Of a stretch of DNA of 26,716 nt, positions 8,271-15,331 are shown in pieces. The position numbers and the translations under genes were made by a program. Numbering within the stretch: the first letter of the stretch is position 1; each line of letters starts with the position of its first letter. Location: contig CBFHXS010000024.1 of the NCBI GenBank assembly GCA_965659845.1, forward strand, positions 1-26,716, given 5' to 3'. This DNA is from Brumimicrobium sp965659845. GTDB lineage: Bacteria > Bacteroidota > Bacteroidia > Flavobacteriales_D > Crocinitomicaceae. The notes beneath the pieces were generated by a model that saw only the letters and a list, made by a program, of their open reading frames with translations, was not told the origin of the DNA and did not search any database.

Positions 8271-11189
8271 TTAAATATCAAACAAGCTTGGCTGAGAATC
8301 ATCTTTCGATTTACCCTTTCTGCGTCTTTTAATTTCGGACATATCCCATTCAACTTGCTGAGCAGGCTGATCCTTTTCAATTGGTGTGCGTCGAGATAAA
8401 CTCTTAGATTTTACACTTTTACCTTTTTTGGGCTTTTCATCGCCAGAATCATCTTTTTCATCTGGTTTTACAGCCGTTGTTGGACCATCACTGTCAATCT
8501 TTGGCGAACGATCATCTCCACCGTCATTATCATCATTCCCATCATCATCGCTATTGTCATTATTAGATGAATCATCATTATTGTCATTGGAACTATCACT
8601 ATCCTCATCAGGCCAAGGCTTTTCACCTTCTACAGGATGGGTTAGCAAAATTTCTTTGGTTTTCAGTTTCTCCAACTGGTTACCTTGAGACTTCATTCCC
8701 TTAACATCAATAAACTCATCAAGTCGGACGATTTTATCAGGTAAGCTTTTCGTTGCCTTAAGCAATTTATTGTAGACGATTTTAACTTCTGGCTCATAAG
8801 CCGTTGAAGCTACATCAAGATGACTTCCCTCTGAATCACTTATGAATAATACGCGCTTATCTGTCGTGACTTCACAAACGAAGCGCTTCGCAAAATGAAT
8901 ATCTTTCTCTCCATCATAGTAAACAGCTGAAATAGGATGTTCAGGATTCCACTTTTCAATGTGATACATATCATCATCAAACTTTGTCGTAAGATCAAAA
9001 CCTGATAAACGATACTCTCCATTTTTATAAAGAGTTAGTATTTTATCATCACCTCTAAATCGACCAAGGAACTTCCCTCTTTGCTCGTCATTCAACCTTC
9101 CGACAACGTCGTCATACCATATTTTACGAGCTGCTAGTGTTGATCCACCAACTTCTTTCTGAGTAACCTTAGAAACTATCTCTTTCGTAACTGTATTTCC
9201 TTTGGCACTTCTACTTTTGATTAACTGTTCACCAAGATCTACATCAAACTTAAGCTTTTTCAAATGCGGGCGAGCTCTTAGCTGAACCGTAACGACTTCT
9301 CGTTCACCATTCGGGTGGTATGAGAAATAATGAACTTTTGATCCTTTCTTTCCTGCGGTTATGTCGTACTCTTTATCACGGGTAATAGATTTCACGAAGA
9401 ATCGCTTCATATAGGTATTTCCTCCTTTACCATCTTGATAAAAGACATGATATATCCTACGTTTATCCCCACGTTTCCAGACCGCTGCGTGAAGAATCCC
9501 CTTACCAACGAATTTTTTATCGGAGACCTTAGTAACCATCATTTTACCCGATTCAAAGAAGATAATTACATCATCAATCTCTGAACAGTCTTGAACGTAC
9601 TCCGCCTTACGAAGCTTGTAACCGATAAAACCTTCCTTATAATCAACGTAAAGTTTCTCGTTAGCAATGATCACTTTTGAGGCATTTATATTATCAAAAA
9701 CCTTAATCTCAGTTTTTCGCTCTTTACCAGCACCAAATTCTTTCTTTAGGTTTTTATAGTACTCAATAGCGTGATCAATTATATGCTCAAGTTTGTATTC
9801 AATCTCTGCTAGCTCCTCCTCTATTTTATTAATGATCTCATCGGCTTTGAACTTGTCAAACTTAGAGATACGCTTTATTTTGATTTCAGTAAGTCGAATG
9901 ATATCATCTCTAGTAACATCTCTTCTCAGATCTTTAACAAAAGGATTTAAGCCGTTATCAATCGCTGTTATAACGCCTTCCCATGTCTCTTCATCTTCTA
10001 TATCACTATAGATCTTATTTTCAATAAATATTTTCTCCAAAGAACTAAAGTGCCACTGTTCTTCTAGTTCTCCCTTTCGAATCTCTAGCTCCTTTCGCAA
10101 AAGATCTACGGTATTGTCAGTATTGATCTTTAAAATCTCACTAACACCCAAGAATTTTGGCTCATCACCATCAATTACTGATGCATTCGGAGAAATAGAA
10201 ATCTCACAATCCGTGAATGCGTATAATGCATCTATCAACTTATCTGGGGAAACTCCAGATGTTAAATGAATTAGTATTTCAGCAAATTCAGCGGTATTGT
10301 CGTCAATCTTTTTGATCTTGATTTTACCTTTATCATTTGCTTTTAATATAGATTCGATTAAATTCGAAGTATTCGTACCGTATGGTATCTCTGTTATACT
10401 CAGAGTTTTCTTATCAACTTTATTGATTTTCGCACGAACACGAACTTTACCTCCTCTTAAACCATCATTGTAATTCGTAAAATCAGCCATTCCTCCCGTG
10501 AGAAAATCAGGAAGGATCTCTACTTTTTTTCCTCTAAGATGATTTATGGAGTTATCAATTAATTCATTAAAGTTGTGCGGCAAAATCTTACAAGCCATAC
10601 CAACGGCAATTCCTTCCGCACCCTGAGCGAGTAACATCGGGAATTTCATCGGTAAGTTGTCGGGCTCTTTATTTCGACCATCGTAGCTAGTCAGCCACTC
10701 AGTAGTTTTTTTATTGAAAGCAACATGAAGGGCAAATTTTGATAAACGCGCCTCTATGTATCGAGGTGCAGCGGCTGAATCACCTGTTAATGTATTCCCC
10801 CAGTTCCCTTGCATATCGATCAATAGATCCTTTTGACCCAATTGAACAAGCGCATCGCCAATAGAAGCATCACCATGTGGATGGTACTTCATTGTATTAC
10901 CAATAATATTCGCAACCTTATTATAACGTCCATCCTCCATCTCTTTCATTGAGTGAAGGATACGTCGTTGAACTGGCTTTAGCCCATCGTATAAGCCAGG
11001 GACTGCACGTTCCAAAATAACGTAAGATGCATAATCAAGAAACCAATCTTCATATAAACCAGTGAGTGGAGTTATATTTTCATCGATTTGCTTTTCATCT
11101 TGAAGCCCATCATCATTAACAGCGTCCTCTTCATGATTCTCAGGATTATTGTTTTCTGGCTCTTCGTTTGGATTTTCTTCGTCTGCCAT
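8271..11189 (-). CDS. parC: DNA topoisomerase IV subunit A
   Basis: 972 residues. An acidic N-terminal extension (about 1-38) is followed by the type IIA breakage-reunion core: YASYVILERAVPGLYDGLKPVQRRIL, YHPHGDAS (102-109), and AAPRYIEARLS with the catalytic Tyr at 144. The tower and coiled-coil region runs to about residue 510, then a beta-propeller-like C-terminal domain to about 850. The last ~120 residues are unusual: an Asp/Asn/Ser tract (862-893), then Lys-rich segments, ending QPSLFDI. With ParE it forms the heterotetramer that decatenates sister chromosomes. Assignment to ParC rather than GyrA rests on the adjacent parE (2-base gap) and the Bacteroidota-type sequence. The residue equivalent to GyrA Ser83 is Ala108. 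Confidence 0.93.
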   Translation of the reverse strand: MADEENPNEEPENNNPENHEEDAVNDDGLQDEKQIDENITPLTGLYEDWFLDYASYVILERAVPGLYDGLKPVQRRILHSMKEMEDGRYNKVANIIGNTMKYHPHGDASIGDALVQLGQKDLLIDMQGNWGNTLTGDSAAAPRYIEARLSKFALHVAFNKKTTEWLTSYDGRNKEPDNLPMKFPMLLAQGAEGIAVGMACKILPHNFNELIDNSINHLRGKKVEILPDFLTGGMADFTNYNDGLRGGKVRVRAKINKVDKKTLSITEIPYGTNTSNLIESILKANDKGKIKIKKIDDNTAEFAEILIHLTSGVSPDKLIDALYAFTDCEISISPNASVIDGDEPKFLGVSEILKINTDNTVDLLRKELEIRKGELEEQWHFSSLEKIFIENKIYSDIEDEETWEGVITAIDNGLNPFVKDLRRDVTRDDIIRLTEIKIKRISKFDKFKADEIINKIEEELAEIEYKLEHIIDHAIEYYKNLKKEFGAGKERKTEIKVFDNINASKVIIANEKLYVDYKEGFIGYKLRKAEYVQDCSEIDDVIIFFESGKMMVTKVSDKKFVGKGILHAAVWKRGDKRRIYHVFYQDGKGGNTYMKRFFVKSITRDKEYDITAGKKGSKVHYFSYHPNGEREVVTVQLRARPHLKKLKFDVDLGEQLIKSRSAKGNTVTKEIVSKVTQKEVGGSTLAARKIWYDDVVGRLNDEQRGKFLGRFRGDDKILTLYKNGEYRLSGFDLTTKFDDDMYHIEKWNPEHPISAVYYDGEKDIHFAKRFVCEVTTDKRVLFISDSEGSHLDVASTAYEPEVKIVYNKLLKATKSLPDKIVRLDEFIDVKGMKSQGNQLEKLKTKEILLTHPVEGEKPWPDEDSDSSNDNNDDSSNNDNSDDDGNDDNDGGDDRSPKIDSDGPTTAVKPDEKDDSGDEKPKKGKSVKSKSLSRRTPIEKDQPAQQVEWDMSEIKRRRKGKSKDDSQPSLFDI
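8511..8606 (-). repeat. Low-complexity GAT/AAT-rich tract in parC
   Basis: This encodes the Asp/Asn/Ser tract at ParC residues 862-893. On the plus strand it reads as runs of atc, att and tca triplets. Being a triplet-type tract, length changes from slippage would keep the frame. Confidence 0.75.
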
Positions 11190-11191
11190 AA

Positions 11192-13084
11192 TTATGATGC
11201 TTTGTCAATATTATCTGTATCCATATTCTCTTCCAAAATGGCTTTCTCTAAGTCTTTTTCAACACGCAGATTATCCATAATAAATTCTTGTCGTGTCGGC
11301 GTATTCTTTCCCATGTAGAATGAAAGCACCTCCTCTATTGAAGCTCCTTTTGATAATAGGACAGGTTCTAACCTTATATTTTCTCCAATGAAATGCTTGA
11401 ATTCATCAGGTGAAATTTCACCAAGACCCTTAAATCGTGTTATCTCAGCAGCTTTACCTATTTCCTTAACGGCTTTTCTTCTTTCCTCTTCAGAGTAACA
11501 ATACTTAGTCTTTTTCTTATTTCTCACTCTGAATAATGGAGTTTGAAGCACATATACGTGATTTCTCTTCACTAGATCAGGGAAAAAGCGGAGGAAAAAT
11601 GTCAATAACAACATACGAATATGCATACCATCAACATCGGCATCCGTTGCGATAACTATCTTGTTATAACGCAAATTATCCATATCATCCTCGATATCTA
11701 AAGCTGCCTGTACAAGATTAAATTCCTCATTCTCATATACTACTTTCTTCGTTAGTCCATAAGAATTTAATGGCTTACCTCTCAAACTAAATACAGCTTG
11801 CGTATTAACATCTCTAGACTTCGTGATAGAACCAGATGCAGAGTCTCCCTCAGTGATAAACAAGGTCGTTTCTTCTCTTCTATCGTTTTTTAAATCCGTA
11901 AAATGAACACGACAATCTCTAAGCTTCTTGTTATGAAGACTAGATTTTTTGGCTCTTTCACGTGCTATCTTTCGAATTCCGGAAAGTTCTTTACGCTCCT
12001 TTTCAGATTGCTTAATTTTCTTTTCTAGAATTTCCGCAACATCTTGATGCTTATGTAGATAGTTGTCTAGTTTCGTCTTGAGAAAATCATTGACAAAAGC
12101 ACGCATTGATTTCCCTCCTGGTTCAATATCCTGAGATCCTAATTTTGTTTTCGTCTGAGATTCAAATACCGGTTCCATTACCTTCACTGCGACAGCTGCA
12201 ACAATGGACTGTCTTACATCTGAAGACTCGTATGACTTATTGTAAAAATCCTTAATAACTCTTGCGACAGACTCTCTAAAGGCACTTTGATGCGTACCAC
12301 CTTGAGTCGTGTGCTGTCCATTTACAAATGAATAATAATCCTCTCCGTATGTTCTTCCATGCGTAATTGCAACTTCGATATCCTCACCCTCAAGATGTAT
12401 TATTGGGTAAAGTGGATCACCATCTTGATTATTCTCTAACAAGTCTTTTAGACCGTCTTTCGACTGGAACTTATTATTATTAAGGTATATCGAAAGTCCT
12501 CTGTTCAAATAACAATAATTCCAAACCATCTTTTCAATGTATGGAATTTTATAATTGAACTTCTTGAATACTTCCTCATCCGGATAGAACTCTACATATG
12601 TACCATTCCTTTCGTCGGTTTTCTCAATCTTAGGATCTTCGATTAATTCCCCCCTTTGAAACACAGCTTTCTTTTTCTCTCCTTCTCTAACGGAATAAAC
12701 CATGAAATGGGAACTTAAGGCATTTACAGCCTTTGTACCCACCCCGTTTAATCCTACCGACTTCTTAAATGCCTTTGAATCATACTTACCACCAGTATTG
12801 ATCTTAGAGACAACATCAACAACTTTCCCTAAGGGGATTCCTCGTCCATAATCACGAACCGAAACAGTACCATCTTTAACTTTGATCTCGACCTTCCTAC
12901 CATTTCCCATGACGAATTCATCGATACAGTTGTCGATTACTTCTTTCATCAAAATATAAATACCATCATCTGCGGAAGAACCATCTCCCAGCTTACCAAT
13001 ATACATCCCAGGTCGCATACGAATATGCTCTTTCCAATCCAAGGACCGTATATTATCTTCAGTATAGTTAGAATTATCGGCCAT
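11192..13084 (-). CDS. parE: DNA topoisomerase IV subunit B
   Basis: 630 residues from the ATG at 13084. The GHKL ATPase motifs are all present: EVIDNCIDEF (N box, near residues 48-55), DYGRGIP, and GLNGVGTKAVNALS. The TOPRIM domain has EGDSASG (catalytic Glu near 412) and DADVDG (near 481-485), with LRGKPLN between and RFKGLGE towards the C-terminus. The protein powers strand passage by ATP hydrolysis with ParC. An in-frame TTG at 13108 would add eight residues, but a perfect TAnnTTTG box lies right next to it, so it would fall at or before the transcription start; NYTEDNIRSLDWKEHIRMRP is also the usual family N-terminus close behind the ATG. Its stop is 2 bases from the parC start, a tight two-gene operon. 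Confidence 0.95.
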   Translation of the reverse strand: MADNSNYTEDNIRSLDWKEHIRMRPGMYIGKLGDGSSADDGIYILMKEVIDNCIDEFVMGNGRKVEIKVKDGTVSVRDYGRGIPLGKVVDVVSKINTGGKYDSKAFKKSVGLNGVGTKAVNALSSHFMVYSVREGEKKKAVFQRGELIEDPKIEKTDERNGTYVEFYPDEEVFKKFNYKIPYIEKMVWNYCYLNRGLSIYLNNNKFQSKDGLKDLLENNQDGDPLYPIIHLEGEDIEVAITHGRTYGEDYYSFVNGQHTTQGGTHQSAFRESVARVIKDFYNKSYESSDVRQSIVAAVAVKVMEPVFESQTKTKLGSQDIEPGGKSMRAFVNDFLKTKLDNYLHKHQDVAEILEKKIKQSEKERKELSGIRKIARERAKKSSLHNKKLRDCRVHFTDLKNDRREETTLFITEGDSASGSITKSRDVNTQAVFSLRGKPLNSYGLTKKVVYENEEFNLVQAALDIEDDMDNLRYNKIVIATDADVDGMHIRMLLLTFFLRFFPDLVKRNHVYVLQTPLFRVRNKKKTKYCYSEEERRKAVKEIGKAAEITRFKGLGEISPDEFKHFIGENIRLEPVLLSKGASIEEVLSFYMGKNTPTRQEFIMDNLRVEKDLEKAILEENMDTDNIDKAS

Positions 13085-13109
13085 ATTAATGCATTTATAA
13101 GGATCCAAA

Positions 13110-13117
13110 CAAATATA
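13110..13117 (-). promoter_or_regulatory. -7 box of the parE-parC promoter
   Basis: The minus strand reads TATATTTG, a perfect match to the Bacteroidota TAnnTTTG box. Transcription would start near 13104, leaving about 20 bases of leader before the parE ATG (13084). No clear TTG -33 element is seen at the usual distance. Confidence 0.55.
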
Positions 13118-13169
13118 ATGTAGATATACGCATAATTTTCATTTAATTTGTGAAGGTTATACACGATAG

Positions 13170-13193
13170 GTCGTTAATAGGTGAGCAAACGAC
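13170..13193. repeat. Inverted repeat in the parE/porin divergent region
   Basis: GTCGTT (13170-13175) is inverted as AACGAC (13188-13193) across 12 bases, lying 59 bases before the porin start and 53 bases upstream of the parE -7 box. It could be an operator for the porin or chance. No convincing -7 box was found for the porin itself. Confidence 0.3.
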
Positions 13194-13251
13194 TAAAGCT
13201 GTTTTACCGAACAAAAGACAGCAACAAACACTTAAACACAATATCTAAATA

Positions 13252-14379
13252 ATGAATACTAAAACATTAATTACCATATCTTTAAGTATAATCATCAACT
13301 CATTCTTGTACGGTCAAAAAGATTGGTCAAAAATTATTAAAAACAACACTACACCAAAAGCTTTTGCCGAGGCATATTGGGGGATAAATGCATTTGATAC
13401 CGACAGTAAAAATCGCCCTGATTTCCTTTACAATCATAAAAAAATGAATGAGATCGGTTTAAATACCGCGATAATTGGAGCTGATTTTGATTATAGACGT
13501 GTTCGTTCTTCAATTTCATTCATCGCCGGTAATTATGCTACATTTAATATTAATGAACCTGCTGGACTCAACAATATTTATGAGGCTAATTTTGGCTACA
13601 AAATATTGAAGTATCATGACCTTTGGTTAGATGTTGGTGTAATGGAATCCAATCTGGGCTTCGAAAGTGTTATAGGCACCTCAAACCAAGCAATGACAAG
13701 AGGTTTACTTGCTGAGAGCTCTCCTTATTACCTGAATGCCGCTAAACTGGGCTATACAACTCATAATGAAAAATGGCATTTTGAATTACTCGCGTCGAAT
13801 GGATGGCAAAAAATAACTTTTGGTCACCCCTCTTTTGGACACACTATACAATATCATCCTAATAAAAAATGGACAATCAATAGTAGCTCATTTATAGGCC
13901 AGCTACGTGTTCAAATTGACTATCCTTGGTCAGAATACCCCACATTCACGGTAAACGAACGAATTTATCATAATTTTTATGCTAAAAGAGAGACCGATAA
14001 AACTTCATTGATTTTTGGAGCTGACTTTGGTCGCGATGAAACCTTGAATAATAAAATCGCCAATTGGCAAGCCTACATTGCCCAGTTCTCCTATTCTTTC
14101 ACTGAGAAAATTTCAGCGACAATTAGAGGTGAATATTTCTCTGATCCAAGTGAAGTGATCTCTATATATCCTGGTTATTCTTTTTTGGATATCTTCGGTT
14201 TATCTGCGAATATAGATTTTCAACTTCACGAACTCATACAGCTGAGACTAGAAGGGCGTTATATGCAGAATCGTGAAACAAGTGTTGGAATCTTTCCTTC
14301 GCCTAATTTATATGTGGATGCTCCTATGGAATTTCTTTTCATCGGCTCGAGTATCTCCATAGACCTCTGGAATCATTAA
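13252..14379 (+). CDS. Outer-membrane beta-barrel porin, OmpL-like (BBP2-type)
   Basis: 375 residues from ATG, with a signal peptide (about 1-21, ending FLYGQ). The mature part fits a beta barrel throughout: alternating hydrophobic strands, many aromatic residues and Asn/Gly turns. The opening region (AEAYWGINAFD..., DFLYNHKKMNEIGLNTAIIGADFDY) and the LDVGVMESNLGFES stretch resemble the putative beta-barrel porin-2 family common in Bacteroidota. It probably allows diffusion across the outer membrane; the solute is not evident. It stands alone on its strand. Its TAA stop touches the stop of the DUF4249 gene on the other strand with no gap. A TonB receptor is unlikely, since no plug domain is present. 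Confidence 0.72.
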   Translation: MNTKTLITISLSIIINSFLYGQKDWSKIIKNNTTPKAFAEAYWGINAFDTDSKNRPDFLYNHKKMNEIGLNTAIIGADFDYRRVRSSISFIAGNYATFNINEPAGLNNIYEANFGYKILKYHDLWLDVGVMESNLGFESVIGTSNQAMTRGLLAESSPYYLNAAKLGYTTHNEKWHFELLASNGWQKITFGHPSFGHTIQYHPNKKWTINSSSFIGQLRVQIDYPWSEYPTFTVNERIYHNFYAKRETDKTSLIFGADFGRDETLNNKIANWQAYIAQFSYSFTEKISATIRGEYFSDPSEVISIYPGYSFLDIFGLSANIDFQLHELIQLRLEGRYMQNRETSVGIFPSPNLYVDAPMEFLFIGSSISIDLWNH

Positions 14380-15330
14380 TTATTCGACGCAGTACAACGT
14401 ATCATAGGTGGTAGAAAATCCAGCCCAAACTCCTCTTGCTCCGTTGGAAATATTAGAAGGTATATTCAAAGGTGTTGCAAAAGGACTTCCACCCGTCTGA
14501 AGCTGAGTGTATTTCTTCTCCATGAATTCATATACTCCAAGGTCTATCTTAGAGAACTTAATAACCACACTATCTTGACGTTGATAATACCCTCGTTCAT
14601 TTTGTGCTAAAGATTCATCAGTAAAGCCTTGAGGGTTTTCATATGCGAAATCAATCGATAGTCCGTCAAAAAAATCATCGGTGAAAGCAGGGTTAAAAGT
14701 GTTTTGAAACAACTCATCTGTTGGGTTTCCTTCAAGATTGGCATGAATACGACGTGCCTCCCAGAAATAAGAATCTCCTTGTCCTGCAGGGTCTGTAAGC
14801 GTAGCCCAACAAAACCCGTTATCTGGATTGTCTGGGTCCTCTTTCCAGTATATAGAATCTAACGGGACCGGAGGAAGAATTGTAGTTTCAGCTTGATAAA
14901 TTTCATTTTCATAATCGATATTCATTGAATACGTCTTCCCTATTTCACCAACAATAGCAGGATCTGTGGTGGTGTATAAACATAAATCAAAATTTCCCAG
15001 TTCACTTTCTTCAATACCAAAAAAAGCTGCAAATGCAGAGGCTACAGATGGCGGCAAACTATTAGAGCATATTTCGTCTAAAACAACCTGGTTCGTTCCG
15101 TCAGAAATAGTAATGATTGCACCGGACTCAAAGCTCTCCAATACCTGATTAACATCAGTTTGACCATAAATATCAGTGGATTTGGATAGAAGTACAATAG
15201 GAAACCCACCTGTTTCGATCCTACCGTCGACAACAAGTTGCTCTTGATGCTCAGGAATATAAATATCCACTTCCTTTGTACAAGCAAATGAAACAAGTAA
15301 CAAAACAGATATGTATATTATACTCTTCAT
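14380..15330 (-). CDS. DUF4249 lipoprotein, partner of the upstream TonB receptor
   Basis: 316 residues from the ATG at 15330, one base after the TonB receptor's stop. The N-terminus is a lipoprotein signal (MKSIIYISVLLLVSFAC; lipobox SFAC, a little off consensus), followed by KEVDIYIPEHQEQLVVDGRI, the typical opening of DUF4249 proteins. Other family-like features are the VLLSKS segment, TTILPPVPLDSIYW and SYFWEARR. In Bacteroidota such proteins are encoded beside a TonB-dependent receptor carrying a carboxypeptidase-like domain, as here, and are thought to be its surface lipoprotein partner. The ligand is unknown. A TTG at 15342 would extend the protein upstream and overlap the receptor gene; I prefer the ATG because it gives a normal lipoprotein signal. 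Confidence 0.85.
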   Translation of the reverse strand: MKSIIYISVLLLVSFACTKEVDIYIPEHQEQLVVDGRIETGGFPIVLLSKSTDIYGQTDVNQVLESFESGAIITISDGTNQVVLDEICSNSLPPSVASAFAAFFGIEESELGNFDLCLYTTTDPAIVGEIGKTYSMNIDYENEIYQAETTILPPVPLDSIYWKEDPDNPDNGFCWATLTDPAGQGDSYFWEARRIHANLEGNPTDELFQNTFNPAFTDDFFDGLSIDFAYENPQGFTDESLAQNERGYYQRQDSVVIKFSKIDLGVYEFMEKKYTQLQTGGSPFATPLNIPSNISNGARGVWAGFSTTYDTLYCVE

Positions 15331-15331
15331 A

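Noticed and set aside
8177..8380. A 67-codon minus-strand frame overlapping the parC 3' end
   Set aside because: It lies mostly inside parC in another frame, has no family resemblance, and its composition is that of out-of-frame coding sequence.
8386..8688. A 100-codon plus-strand Ser-rich frame
   Set aside because: It is the antisense of the parC acidic tract; the Ser runs come from the complement of GAT/AAT codons.
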